Below are positions 1 through 12,007 of a stretch of 64,000 nucleotides of DNA, piece by piece. The first letter of the stretch is position 1; each line of letters begins with the position of its first letter. Where the stretch lies: positions 4,650,001-4,714,000 of the forward strand of contig JARDVN010000001.1 in the NCBI GenBank assembly GCA_028994555.1, written 5' to 3'. This DNA is from Citrobacter amalonaticus (lineage in GTDB: Bacteria; Pseudomonadota; Gammaproteobacteria; Enterobacterales; Enterobacteriaceae). A program made the translations under genes and the position numbers. The notes beneath the pieces were generated by a model, which saw only the letters and a program-made list of their open reading frames with translations, did not search any database and was not told the DNA's origin.

Positions 1-669
1 ATTCCAGCTGAATTTGGCTTTTTCACCCGCCGGAACAGAGAGCAGCGGCGGCAGACTGGCTTTCGCCAGCGTTTGCATACTGCTACCGACATCCTGATTT
101 ACGTTAAAGGCGATCACCCGGAATTGCTCTAACGTTTCACCATCACGATCGAGGAGATCGACCCGCATCGGCAATTTGGTTTCGGTATCCATCCAGACAA
201 TATAGCTATAGCGGGTCCCGTCGCGCGCGACCACGCGAATCACCTCGCACAGGCGATCGGCAATACGGGTTCGGCCTACCGAGATGAAATCATAGTAAGG
301 CGCGAGACGTTTGAAATCGGTGTAGATAAGCGATGGCAGGGAATCAACGATATAGTCACCGTTCAGGGTGAACGGTTCGAGCCCTGGCTCGAAATAGCTG
401 ATTTCGTTACCGCGCTGTACGACTTCACGACGCGGCCCATCCAGTTGCAACAACTGCGCAAGCGGACGATTCTCCAGGCGTGCATGGCGATAACGCAGAG
501 ACTCAACGCCTTGTTTCGTGATGCTGACGAATGACAGCTCGTAATTGAGTGACTGACTGGCCACGTTCATCTGCTGCAACAACGCCCCGGACGCAGTGTT
601 GGCCGAGGCGTTGACAGAGAAGAACAGGCTACCCGTCACAAGTGACATGGCAAACCAAAGTTGCTTCAT
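1..669 (-). CDS. rseB: RseB, periplasmic regulator of sigma-E (3' part missing, off left edge)
   Basis: RseB binds the periplasmic domain of the anti-sigma factor RseA, protects it from DegS cleavage and senses off-pathway lipopolysaccharide or lipoproteins. The first 223 codons are present and open; the rest lies beyond position 1. The start is an ATG at 669 that overlaps the rseA stop (TAATG), implying translational coupling. The N-terminus is a signal peptide ending in an ASA-type site near residue 23. The remaining sequence matches E. coli RseB closely, including a region reading LENRPLAQLLQLDGPRREVV. It is downstream of rpoE and rseA in the standard rpoE-rseABC operon. No frame break is seen in the visible part. 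Confidence 0.96.
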   Translation of the reverse strand, partial: MKQLWFAMSLVTGSLFFSVNASANTASGALLQQMNVASQSLNYELSFVSITKQGVESLRYRHARLENRPLAQLLQLDGPRREVVQRGNEISYFEPGLEPFTLNGDYIVDSLPSLIYTDFKRLAPYYDFISVGRTRIADRLCEVIRVVARDGTRYSYIVWMDTETKLPMRVDLLDRDGETLEQFRVIAFNVNQDVGSSMQTLAKASLPPLLSVPAGEKAKFSWN

Positions 670-1319
670 TACTGCGATTGCGTTCCTAGAGTTTGAATTC
701 CTGGCACCTGAACAGCAGCCTGCTGTGTCTGTGCCTGCTCAAACTGAAGCTGTTCGGAGTGCAGTCGGCGTTGCAGTTCGTAATCCTGCAACATGGCATT
801 GATTCGACGACGCTGCTCCTGTACCTGCTGCTGTTGCCCGCCGTTTGCCGTGGCATCAGAAGGTACTCCCAGGCTAACCGGACTGGCTTTACCCATCATC
901 GGCAACGTATTGAATACCGGTGTTTCAGGCTGCTGGGACGTTTCAGATTGTCCATTATAGTGCTGGACACCAACGATAACTGCAAGCGATACGCACGCGG
1001 CAACGCCCATTTGGGTAAGTTGTGCGGCCCATGGACGCATTTTTTTCCAGAACGGCATTTTTTGCCATTGCTGCGGTGCAGGCTGGGCCTCTGGAATGAA
1101 TGGCACCGTATTGCGTACCGGCTCATCTTCAATGGCGGCCATAACGCGAGCGGAAATATCGAAATGAAGAACCTCAGGTGTATCACCCCGCATTGAATCA
1201 CGGATCAGGTGATAGCCTTCCCAGGTTTTTTGCATCTGAGGATCGTGAGCCAGTTCATTAAGCAACTCACTATCCAGCGTCTCACCATCCATTAAAGCGG
1301 AAAGTTTTTCTTTCTGCAT
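669..1319 (-). CDS. rseA: RseA, membrane-bound anti-sigma-E factor
   Basis: RseA holds sigma-E inactive at the inner membrane until DegS, RseP and then ClpXP degrade it under envelope stress. The product is 216 residues, as in E. coli. Residues 1 to about 95 form the cytoplasmic sigma-binding domain (starting MQKEKLSALMDGETLDSELL). One membrane segment lies at about 101-119, and the rest is periplasmic. The DegS cleavage site Val148-Ser149 is preserved in the motif ASPVSLGV, and the Gln-rich part of the periplasmic domain is intact. I chose the ATG at 1319 rather than upstream in-frame codons because it gives the canonical N-terminus. The gene lies directly after rpoE and is coupled to rseB by a TAATG overlap. 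Confidence 0.98.
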   Translation of the reverse strand: MQKEKLSALMDGETLDSELLNELAHDPQMQKTWEGYHLIRDSMRGDTPEVLHFDISARVMAAIEDEPVRNTVPFIPEAQPAPQQWQKMPFWKKMRPWAAQLTQMGVAACVSLAVIVGVQHYNGQSETSQQPETPVFNTLPMMGKASPVSLGVPSDATANGGQQQQVQEQRRRINAMLQDYELQRRLHSEQLQFEQAQTQQAAVQVPGIQTLGTQSQ

Positions 1320-1350
1320 GCCTAATACCTTTTCCAGTATCCCGCTATCG

Positions 1351-1927
1351 TCAACGCCTGATAAGCGGTTGAACTTTATTATCAATAGCTTCCCTCGCTC
1401 GGAAGATACGGGAACGCACCGTACCCACCGGACAATCCATGATAGCGGCTATCTCTTCATAGCTCAGGCCATCCAGCTCCCGCAAGGTTATTGCCATGCG
1501 TAAATCTTCCGGGAGGGACTCAATAGTTCGGAAAACTATCTGTCTCAGTTCTTCTGACAACATTAAGTTCTCAGGGTTCGAAATTTCTTTCAGCGCACCA
1601 CCACTTTCGAAGTTTTCTGCTTCAATCGCATCTACATCGCTTGATGGCGGACGGCGCCCCTGAGCCACCAGGTAATTCTTCGCTGTATTGACCGCAATAC
1701 GATACAACCAGGTATAAAAAAGCGCTATCTCCCCGGAACGAGTCCAGCGCACGATAGGCTTTAATAAATGACTCTTGCACCACATCGGGAACATCGCCCG
1801 ACGGTACATAACGGGAAACCAGACTCGCCACTTTATGCTGGTAGCGCACCACCAGTAAATTGAAGGCTTTCTGATCTCCCTTCTGGACCCGTTCAACCAG
1901 GACCTGGTCCGTTAACTGCTCGCTCAT
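1351..1927 (-). CDS. rpoE: RNA polymerase sigma-E factor (frame broken by one extra base)
   Basis: Extracytoplasmic-function sigma factor that directs transcription of outer-membrane quality-control genes and of its own operon. The N-terminal half (MSEQLTDQVLVERVQKGDQK) and the C-terminal half (ending DNKVQPLIRR) lie in different frames. They join at a run of six A at 1716-1721 (T on the coding strand) where E. coli codes GAC-AGC-GCT-TTT-TAT with five. Removing one base gives exactly 191 residues, the E. coli length. Sigma region 2 covers roughly residues 1-90 and region 4, with the helix-turn-helix LSYEEIAAIMDCPVGTVRSR, the C-terminus. rpoE is normally essential in E. coli, so a real frameshift is unlikely and an overcalled base is my reading. 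The leader ORF rseD overlaps the start codon. Confidence 0.95.
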
Positions 1928-2079
1928 CCGAGGTAAAGTCTCCCCAAACCAAATTTCCACGCGTTCGCGAAACGCCACTCCATTAGCTGCACTGTGAGCA
2001 AGCAACAGATTAGAGTGTCTCGTTTTTGTAAAGTTCCGTTACGCATCTGTTTTTTGTTTGTCATGTTGTAGACGTTCAT
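1924..2079 (-). CDS. rseD: RseD, 51-residue leader ORF overlapping rpoE
   Basis: A 51-codon ORF starts at ATG 2079 and ends with a TGA that overlaps the rpoE ATG (ATGA, 1924-1927) in a different frame. The predicted peptide begins MNVYNMTNKKQMRNGTLQKR and ends KFGLGRLYLG. E. coli has an rpoE leader peptide called RseD of this same size and arrangement, which is why I give the symbol. The overlap suggests rpoE translation is coupled to translation of the leader. The sigma-E-dependent promoter at 2010-2037 lies inside this ORF, so transcripts from that promoter lack its start codon and only longer transcripts can use the leader. No function is claimed beyond leader translation. Confidence 0.75.
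   Translation of the reverse strand: MNVYNMTNKKQMRNGTLQKRDTLICCLLTVQLMEWRFANAWKFGLGRLYLG
2010..2037 (-). promoter_or_regulatory. Sigma-E-dependent promoter of rpoE
   Basis: On the minus strand, GGAACTT (2031-2037) is followed after 16 bases by TCTAA (2010-2014). This matches the sigma-E consensus GGAACTT-N15/16-(G)TCTAA. It gives rpoE-rseA-rseB an autoregulatory promoter starting about 75 bases before the rpoE ATG, inside the rseD ORF. Confidence 0.88.
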
Positions 2080-2340
2080 TATCTCTCATTATAAGTCTAC
2101 CGAGTCCGAACAATGCACAATCTTTAAAAATGCCCATAAACCGGTTGCAGAGTAACCCAACGGTCACTTTATTTCATCCTCTAATCTGATGCTTACGGCC
2201 CGCTACGCAAAATTTCCCATCCGGTAGACATTCTTGTAAACAGCACCTCCTTGTTTAGTCATTACAACACCATTGAAAATAAAACGTGCTGAATCGCCGG
2301 TTGTGGTGCTATGCTGACCAAACAATGTTTAGTAAATTAA

Positions 2341-4697
<2,357 letters not shown>

Positions 4698-4828
4698 GAA
4701 TTAAAAACCTTGCAGGAAAAACGGTAACAGCACCAGGTGAAAACAATACCTGAGAAGCGATATCCATACAAACAGATGAAGATTACAGCCGTAACGTCTA
4801 TAATCAGCGCCCCACACAGAGGTAGAAC

Positions 4829-6164
4829 ATGACTGTAACGACTTTTTCCGAACTTGAACTCGATGAAAGCCTGCTGGATGCCCTCCAGGAAAAAGGTTTC
4901 ACTCGCCCGACCGCCATTCAGGCTGCCGCCATTCCGCCTGCGCTCGAAGGCCGTGACGTTCTCGGTTCTGCGCCGACAGGCACCGGTAAAACGGCGGCGT
5001 ATTTGCTGCCGGTGTTGCAGCACCTGCTCGACTTTCCGCGTAAAAAAATCTGGTCCGCCGCGTATTTTGATCCTGACTCCGACACGCGAACTGGCGATGC
5101 AGGTTGCCGATCATGCCCGTGAACTGGCCAAAAACACCCACCTGGATATCGCGACGATCACCGGTGGCGTAGCGTACATGAACCACGCCGAAGTGTTCAG
5201 CGAAAACCAGGATATCGTGGTCGCCACCACGGGGCGTCTGCTGCAGTATATTAAAGAAGAGAATTTTGACTGCCACGCCGTGGAAACGCTGATCCTCGAC
5301 GAAGCAGATCGGATGCTGGATATGGGCTTCGCCCAGGACATCGAGCACATCGCCGGGGAAACACGCTGGCGCAAACAGACGATGCTGTTCTCCGCCACGC
5401 TGGAAGGCGATGCGATTAAAGATTTTGCCGAACGTCTGCTGGATGAGCCGGTTGAAGTCTCCGCGACGCCGTCCACCCGCGAGCGTAAGAAGATCCATCA
5501 GTGGTATTACCGTGCGGATAACGTCGAACACAAATTCGAACTGCTGAAGCATCTGCTGAAACAAGATGACGCCACCCGCACTATCGTGTTTGTGCGTAAG
5601 CGCGAACGCGTGCACGAGCTGGCCGAGAAGCTTCGCCTTGCCGGGATCAACAACTGTTATCTCGAAGGTGAGATGGCGCAGATCAAGCGTACCGAAGGCA
5701 TTAAGCGTCTTACCGATGGTCGCGTTAACGTGCTGGTTGCAACCGACGTCGCTGCACGCGGGATTGATATTCCTGACGTCAGCCACGTGATTAACTTCGA
5801 TATGCCGCGTAGCGGAGACACCTATCTGCACCGCATTGGCCGTACGGGCCGCGCCGGTCGTAAGGGCACAGCAATCTCGCTGGTTGAAGCACACGATCAC
5901 CTGCTGCTGCTGAAAATTGGCCGTTACATCGAGGAACCGCTGAAATCACGGGTCATTGATGAGCTGCGTCCAACCTCGCGCGCGCCGAGTGAAAAAATGA
6001 CGGGTAAACCGTCGAAGAAAACGCTCGCGAAACGTGAAGAGAAGAAAAAAGAAAAGAATAAAGATAAACCGCGCGTGAAGAAACGCCATCGCGATACCAA
6101 AAACATTGGTAAACGTCGCAAGCCGAGTGGTGTCGCCGTGGAACAGAAGTCAGGCGAAGAATAA
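4829..6164 (+). CDS. srmB: DEAD-box RNA helicase SrmB (frame broken by one extra base)
   Basis: ATP-dependent RNA helicase used in early 50S subunit assembly. Motifs visible in order: Q-motif [15 protein letters not shown], motif [11 protein letters not shown], motif Ia PTRELAMQ, motif II DEAD ([14 protein letters not shown]), SAT (FSATLEGD), then helicase-C motifs [12 protein letters not shown] and [10 protein letters not shown]. The tail is rich in Lys and Arg ([17 protein letters not shown] type). The frame breaks at seven A, 5042-5048, where PRKKSGPP needs six. The corrected length is 444 residues, as in E. coli. It is divergent from trmN, with about 130 bases between them, and is followed by a hairpin terminator. 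Confidence 0.96.
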
Positions 6165-6182
6165 TCCTTTCGCTTTCCCACT

Positions 6183-6216
6183 AAAAAAGCCGGCATCGCT
6201 GCCGGCTTTTTATTTT
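6183..6216. terminator. Bidirectional terminator between srmB and autotransporter gene
   Basis: Inverted repeat AAAAAAGCCGGCATCG / CTGCCGGCTTTTTATTTT, flanked by A and T tracts on both sides, placed between two convergent genes. It can end srmB and the minus-strand autotransporter transcript. Confidence 0.8.
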
Positions 6217-6222
6217 CTGCAT

Positions 6223-9000
6223 TCAGAAGTACATTTTCACTCCAAGAACACCCTGTATCGGCTCTTCAATATAACGCCCCTTACGATAGTTCGCTTCACC
6301 GTAGAGCGTTGTGTTCTCCGCCAGGCGGATTGAGGCGCCAGCCCCATAGCGACCGGAGGTTCCCTTAACGTTGTTATCAAACCGAATGCCATTGATAGCC
6401 ACCTCATTTGATTTCGCGTTCTCCTGGACAACCGAAGCATGGACATAAGGCTTCACCTTAACGCTTCCCACTGCAAACTGACTGCCGATTCGCGATCCCG
6501 CTTCCGTAATAAGCGAACGGGGTTTCCCTGTGTCTGCCTTCATGCCATTGCTTAACGTCACATTTGCGCGATTGGCCTGTACGGCACTGGCGCGTAACCA
6601 GGGTTCAACATAGGTTTGCGCGGATAGCTTATGACGATAGCCGGTCTCGAGAACCCCACTGAGCGCATACTGGTGCCAGTCTCCCTTCGTATAGCCACCG
6701 TTTGTCATTTTTGTTTTGAGTTCGCTGTTGAGACGGTTCCCTTTAATGACACCATCCACATAAAAGCCCGCCTCATCAAACCATGTCGCATAGGCGCCAA
6801 GCCCGTAACTGGTAATGTTGCTTTTTCCCCCACGGGCATGTCTGACATCATTGGCTGAACTGGACATCCATGCGCCGGTGATCAGCTTGCCGCCTTCAGC
6901 ATGCATCGTGGTATCTGCGCCAATCTCCATACCGTTTTGCTCAAGACGGTAAGCGGCGCCATTGTGGGTATAAACCCGACTGTTGCTGCCAATATAATGG
7001 CCCCACACGCTATTTTCCGCCAGATTGTCAGGAGACAGCGTTGAGCGCCAGGCTCTGAAGCCATCCAGTTCGGCATTAATCACCCGCGTAACGGCAGAGG
7101 CCATGCTCAGGACAGCATCCGTTGACGGTGATGTGAGTTTATCTTCACTCCCTGTATTCCCTCCCGTTCCCGGCAATTCCGTTCCTGGCTCTTGCGGATT
7201 GTCGTCTGCAAGCCCCAGATACCAGACGTTACCTTCCAGTTGGTCTTTATTCTGCTGGTTATACAATGAATACATATAGACGCCCGCATCCAGCATGGCA
7301 ACGCGGTGCTGCGCGGCGTTCACTAACGCAAAATCAAGGTTTCCTTCTTTATCATTCACCAGATTGACGGTCAGATTGTCGTGTTCGGCAATTTCCCGAC
7401 CTGAATCGTGAACAATAATATTGAATCTCCCGCTGCCACTATCAATAGTGACAAAGTTTCCATTACGTTCAGCCAGCGAGATATTGAACAAAAACGCGCC
7501 GGTGCCACTTAGCGAGCCGATAGATAAAGCAGCATAGTCGCCATCACTGTCGCGCAGGAAGGAGATAACTCCGTCTTCGGACGTCAACGTATCAACACGC
7601 GCAGGGACAATACTGGTGGTGTCATCCGTTAAGTCCGTAATGGCCAGCGTTCCTCCTTTTAGCATGACGTCCTTCGCCCAGGCTCCCGCCTCCATGATCA
7701 TCTCCCCCGCCAGGTTAACCACGGTGCTCCCCATCGCCTGTGCGGAGGTATAAAGCTGGAACAGTCCACTGTTAACCACCGTATCGTGCGCAGTTGTGCC
7801 ACTCATCAGGGTCAAAACGGCAGCATCATTGATTGTGGTGTCCTGCGCACTGGCAGAGCCAGACAACGTCATGGAGCTCGCGCCGTTGAGCGTTGTGCTT
7901 TCTGCGCGAGTATTTTCTGTCATCGTTAAAGCTGCGGTATCGAAGAGCGCAGTGTCTGTCAGTAAGGCGTAGCCTTTACTGTCCAGCGTTCCGCTTCCGG
8001 TTATTTTCGTGTCGATTGCCGTGGTGTTCATACTCATCAGCATTGTGCCGCCATCCACCGTCGTGCGACGGGTGCTGGCCGTTGAATTCATGTTCAAACG
8101 CCCCCCCCTGCTCAACCCGCGTGATATCGGCCTCGCCGGAAGCAGATATGTTCATATTTCCCCCCCGATTGCACAACGGTATTGTAGGTTGAAGCACTCT
8201 CATGAAAACCCAGATAACCGCCATTCGCTACCGTGGTATTCTCAAGATACGAGTTATCTCTGATAAAAATTTTGCTATTTTTATTAACAACTGTATCGAT
8301 CCCCGTTGAGGTGTTATTCATCGTTAATAACGAGGTCCCGTTTAATACGGTGTCGCTAATCCGGCTATTATCGTAAGTATAAATATACCCGCCATCCTCA
8401 ACAATATTATGGCTGGAGGAGGTGTTGTCATTAAGATTCAGCCGTCCATATTGCATCACATGCGTATTGGTTGCTTCGGCATTATCGTTTAATGTCATAT
8501 TACGATGCGTGGTGGTGAATTCCGCGGTGGCGTGTCCCCCCTAATATCAAGGAGCTGTTATCATTAACGGTGGTATTACTTATGGCGGCATTGTCGTTAA
8601 CATATAAATAACTTATACCCTTTAACAGGGTGCCTGTGGCGGTGGCACTGTGATTTAACGTGGCGGTGCTACTGGTCCCATGCAGTACCGTATTGCTGGC
8701 GTGCGCATTGTCATTAAGGGTGAAATTGCTCCGTCCTTGCAGCGTCGTGCCTTCAAAGGTGACATTATCGCCGGCGATGACATCGCCACGGTCAAGAAGC
8801 GTTGTTTCCGCATGAATATCGCCACCCAGCGTCAATGTCTTTGATTTTGACACGGTCGTATTAATAATGGTCCCATGATCATGCAAAGAAACATCTTGCG
8901 TAGAGACCGTCAAACCATCATAAAGATATTCAGCTCCCGCGCTAAATGTCGTGCCGTATAAAGCCGTCAGGCAAAAGAAGGCGACCTTATTTAATTTCAT
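6223..9000 (-). CDS. AIDA-like autotransporter adhesin (three extra bases)
   Basis: Type V secreted surface protein, probably an adhesin. The start at 9000 gives MKLNKVAFFCLTALYGTTFS, a signal peptide ending near ASAG-like residues 20-24. Residues of about 30-560 are imperfect repeats of roughly 19-20 residues with the pattern N-T-x-V-x-x-G/N-(S)-x-L-x-L-x-D-N-A, as in the AIDA-I type beta-helical passenger. The C-terminal ~280 residues form a beta-barrel ending in MYF, with the usual terminal Phe for BAM insertion. Frames break at poly-C runs 8536-8541, 8160-8166 and 8101-8108, each one base too long. After correction there are 924 residues. GC is lower than in neighbouring genes, notably in the 5' third. 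K-12 has yfiE-eamB at this place. No specific ligand can be inferred. Confidence 0.88.
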
Positions 9001-9281
9001 ATTTTTCCCAAAGATATTATTAATGATAAAGATAAACAGCATTGTCTGGCTGAAGCAGATGCGAATATAAGTCACGATGAGGGGGGGTATTTTAGTCGCC
9101 GCGTATCATAGCTTTATTTTCTGATGGTTATTTAAACCAAACCTAAACCATGCCGGGACTGACAAAACTATACCTGGAAAAATAAAAATGAAATTTATGG
9201 TGTTCAGGGAGAACAACGGAGAAGATATCCTGAATCATTATCTCTGCCATAATTGTCCCGACAGTGATTAATTCAGATAAC
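9001..9281. other. AT-rich intergenic region upstream of the autotransporter gene
   Basis: About 280 bases, clearly AT-richer than the surrounding core genes. It must hold the minus-strand promoter of the autotransporter gene, but I cannot single out a convincing -35/-10 pair. The base just before the start gives only a weak ribosome site (GGGAAA). No coding potential or repeat was seen. Confidence 0.5.
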
Positions 9282-9317
9282 GAAAAACCCCGACCGCAGA
9301 ACATGCAACCGGGGTTA
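9282..9317 (-). terminator. grcA transcription terminator
   Basis: On the minus strand, AACCCCGGTTGC pairs with the GGTCGGGGTT arm and is followed by a T tract. It sits 19 bases after the grcA stop codon. Confidence 0.8.
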
Positions 9318-9335
9318 AAACCTGGAATTTAAGGC

Positions 9336-9719
9336 TTACAGACTTTCAGTAAAGGTACGGGCGATAACGTCGCGCTGCTGTTCTGGCGTCAGCGAGTTAA
9401 AACGCACGGCATAACCTGAAACACGAATCGTCAGCTGCGGATATTTTTCCGGATGCTTAACCGCATCTTCCAGCGTTTCGCGACGCAGAACGTTCACGTT
9501 CAGGTGCTGACCGCCTTCCACACGCACTTCCGGTTTCACTTCCATCGGAATTTCGCGATACTCAATTTCACCCAGTTTGTTAACCGCAACCACTTCATCT
9601 TCTGCAAACCCGGCTTTGGCTACGATGCAGCGAGCTTCGCCTTTTTCGCTGTCCAGCAGCCAGAAGGAATTCAGCAGATCGTCATTAGCGGCTTTAGTAA
9701 TCTGGATACCTGTAATCAT
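9336..9719 (-). CDS. grcA: Autonomous glycyl radical cofactor GrcA
   Basis: Small protein (formerly YfiD) homologous to the C-terminus of pyruvate formate-lyase. It can replace the oxygen-damaged glycyl-radical domain of PflB. It has 127 residues, as in E. coli. The glycyl-radical motif [17 protein letters not shown] lies near residues 98-114, with the radical Gly in VSGYAV. The start at 9719 gives [20 protein letters not shown]; longer in-frame starts upstream run through the promoter region and are rejected. Two FNR-type sites upstream point to induction on loss of oxygen. Confidence 0.98.
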   Translation of the reverse strand: MITGIQITKAANDDLLNSFWLLDSEKGEARCIVAKAGFAEDEVVAVNKLGEIEYREIPMEVKPEVRVEGGQHLNVNVLRRETLEDAVKHPEKYPQLTIRVSGYAVRFNSLTPEQQRDVIARTFTESL

Positions 9720-9829
9720 TGTGATGCCTCCCCGGCAATTTATTTGATTAGGGTTGGCCGGCTTGCGGCCAATTGGTAAAACCATTGTTGCTTGAGTGTA
9801 TATATACCCCCCCTGACACCCTTGATTCA

Positions 9830-9843
9830 TTGATTTAAATCAA
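9830..9843. promoter_or_regulatory. FNR site, promoter-proximal, upstream of grcA
   Basis: TTGATTTAAATCAA is a perfect copy of the FNR consensus TTGAT-N4-ATCAA. It lies 111-124 bases upstream of the grcA start. It corresponds to the activating -40.5 site described for E. coli yfiD. Confidence 0.88.
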
Positions 9844-9882
9844 TAAAATCCACACACCAAACAGGGAGATGAGATGATTTTA

Positions 9883-9896
9883 TTGTTTTACATCAA
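9883..9896. promoter_or_regulatory. Second FNR-like site upstream of grcA
   Basis: TTGTTTTACATCAA (on the other strand TTGATGTAAAACAA) fits the FNR consensus at all but one position. Its centre is 53 bases from the first site, the same spacing as the -40.5 and -93.5 sites of E. coli yfiD. In E. coli the distal site lowers expression under full anaerobiosis, so peak output is microaerobic. Confidence 0.75.
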
Positions 9897-10038
9897 CTTA
9901 CGCCATGTACAGACATAAACTTTTTTACACAAATTTTCAACTTTATTAAGCGCATAGCACACCTCATTGAGCAGAGCATTTTGCGCCGCCGAAAGAAGCA
10001 GTTAAGCTATGGCGATTGAAAATTCGCAGGAGAGCGAG

Positions 10039-10729
10039 ATGGCCACTGAATTAACCTGGCACGATGTGTTGGCTGAAGAGAAACAGCAACCCTACTTTAT
10101 CAATACGCTGCATACCGTTGCCGGAGAGCGCCAGTCCGGGATCACGGTTTATCCGCCGCAAAAAAGATGTGTTCAATGCGTTTCGCTTCACCGAACTGGG
10201 TGATGTCAAGGTCGTGATCCTCGGGCAGGATCCGTACCACGGTCCCGGTCAGGCGCATGGTCTGGCATTTTCCGTTCGCCCCGGTATTGCCACTCCTCCC
10301 TCACTGCTGAACATGTATAAGGAACTGGAGGCATCTGTTCCCGGTTTCACTCGCCCTGCCCACGGTTATCTTGAAAGCTGGGCGCATCAAGGCGTTCTGC
10401 TGCTTAATACGGTATTAACCGTGCGGGCGGGCCAGGCGCACTCTCATGCCAGTCTGGGATGGGAAACGTTTACCGATAAAGTCATCAGCCTGATTAACGA
10501 GCATCGTGAAGGGGTGGTTTTCCTGCTCTGGGGTTCGCATGCGCAGAAGAAAGGCGCGATTATTGATAAGCAGCGACATCACGTGCTTAAAGCGCCGCAT
10601 CCGTCGCCGCTCTCAGCACACCGTGGATTCTTTGGCTGTAACCATTTTGTCCTGGCGAATCAATGGCTGGAACAACGCGGCGAGAAACCGATCGACTGGG
10701 TGCCCGTTTTACCGGCTGAGAGCGAGTAA
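10039..10729 (+). CDS. ung: Uracil-DNA glycosylase (frame broken by one extra base)
   Basis: Removes uracil from DNA to begin base-excision repair. The water-activating motif [18 protein letters not shown] with the catalytic Asp, and the DNA-intercalating motif [13 protein letters not shown], are both present. The frame breaks at six A, 10160-10165, where PPQKDVF (CAA-AAA-GAT) needs five. The corrected length is 229 residues, as in E. coli. The ATG at 10039 is preceded by GGAGAG at good spacing; an upstream in-frame ATG at 10009 would add ten residues not found in the family. Confidence 0.96.
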
Positions 10730-10762
10730 AAAAAATGCCAGCGAATCGCTGGCATTTTTGCA
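10728..10762. terminator. Bidirectional terminator between ung and yfiF
   Basis: AAAAATGCCAGCGA / TCGCTGGCATTTTT inverted repeat with A and T tracts, between convergent ung and yfiF. Confidence 0.88.
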
Positions 10763-11801
10763 TCAGGCTTTGTTCTGACGCCACCATTCGGCAAGCAGTA
10801 CACCGGTTGCCACTGAGACGTTCAGGCTTTCAACGTTACCCGTGCCATCGATTTTCACGCACAGATCGCGGGCATCGCGCGCCGCGTCCGGCAAGCCGTC
10901 CAGTTCCTGACCCAGCACCAGTACCATTTTCTCTGGCAGTTCAGTTTTAAACAGCGGCTTACCGCGTTCACTGGAGGTTGTCACCACGGTGTAACCCGCC
11001 TGACGGAAATCATCCAGCACATCAACGATACTGTCGCCAGTAATCGGCTGAACGTGTTCGGCACCGCCTTCCGCAGTACGAATTGCCGCGCCGGACTCCA
11101 GCAGTGCCGCATCCTGCACCACCACGCCTTTCACGCCGAAGTGCGCGCAGCTACGCATCATACCGCCGAGGTTGTGCGGGTTAGAAATATCTTCCAGCGC
11201 TAACACGCAGTCCTGCGCGCCCGCCTGATTCACCCACTGTTTTACCGTCGTGCCGTTACGTTTTTTAATCAGGAAGCAGACACCGCCGTGATGTTCGGTA
11301 CCTGAGGCTTTTGCCAGTTCCGCTTCATCAACGACATGATAGGCTTTGCGGTTTGCAGCCATCCAGCGTAATGCTTCTTTGAAGCGTGGGGTGACGCTCT
11401 GAATGAACCAGGCGCGGACAATCGCTTCCGGGCGGCTCTGAAACAGGGCCTGACAGGCATTTTCACCGTAAACGCGGGTCTCTTCCGCACGTTGACGACG
11501 TAAAACTTCAGGATCGATAAAGCTTTTACCTGTGATACCGCCGTGATCGGCTTTTTCAGGTGCTTCATCACCCGGGGCGCGGGACACTGTCCGCCAGGGT
11601 GAGTCTTCACGTTTGCGATCGCGGTTCTGAGGGGGGTCTTTCATCGCGGGCGGGGCGACGGCCACCGTCAGCACGAGATTTTCCTGGACGCCCGCCACCT
11701 TTCCCGGTACGCGGGTTATGGGTACGTTTATCAGAATCATCATCACTGCGGACATACATCACTTTGACCTTGCCGCTTTTATTTTTCAATTCATCGTTCA
11801 T
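10763..11801 (-). CDS. yfiF: SpoU-family RNA methyltransferase-like protein YfiF (one extra base)
   Basis: Predicted SAM-dependent 2'-O-ribose RNA methyltransferase of the TrmH/SpoU (SPOUT) family; its target is not established. The first ~100 residues are a charged, low-complexity RNA-binding-like segment rich in Arg, Lys and Gly ([19 protein letters not shown]). A SpoU substrate-binding domain and the knotted methyltransferase domain follow. Knot motifs are visible: [29 protein letters not shown] and the closing [14 protein letters not shown]. The frame breaks at six G, 11631-11636, where one fewer restores RPPQNRDRK. The corrected length is 345 residues, as in E. coli. It is divergent from trxC. 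Confidence 0.93.
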
Positions 11802-12007
11802 GCTTTTCTCCACCAGCGCTGCGCGAAGCGCGCAGATTACCCGATGTGCACCAGGTTAGCCATTATTTCATTTAAAAGCTTATGACTATTGTACTCATTG
11901 AATAAAACAGATTGTCGTTTAAAACAGTCTCATCGATAATATGTAACATATTAGAAACATACCGGCGTCTCTGCCGTTCACTACCCCGACGCATCCAGAG
12001 GTTAGTT

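Noticed and set aside
6223..9000. Autotransporter gene as three separate genes or a pseudogene
   Set aside because: All three breaks are in poly-C runs one base too long; removing them gives a continuous protein with signal peptide, repeats and a barrel ending in Phe.
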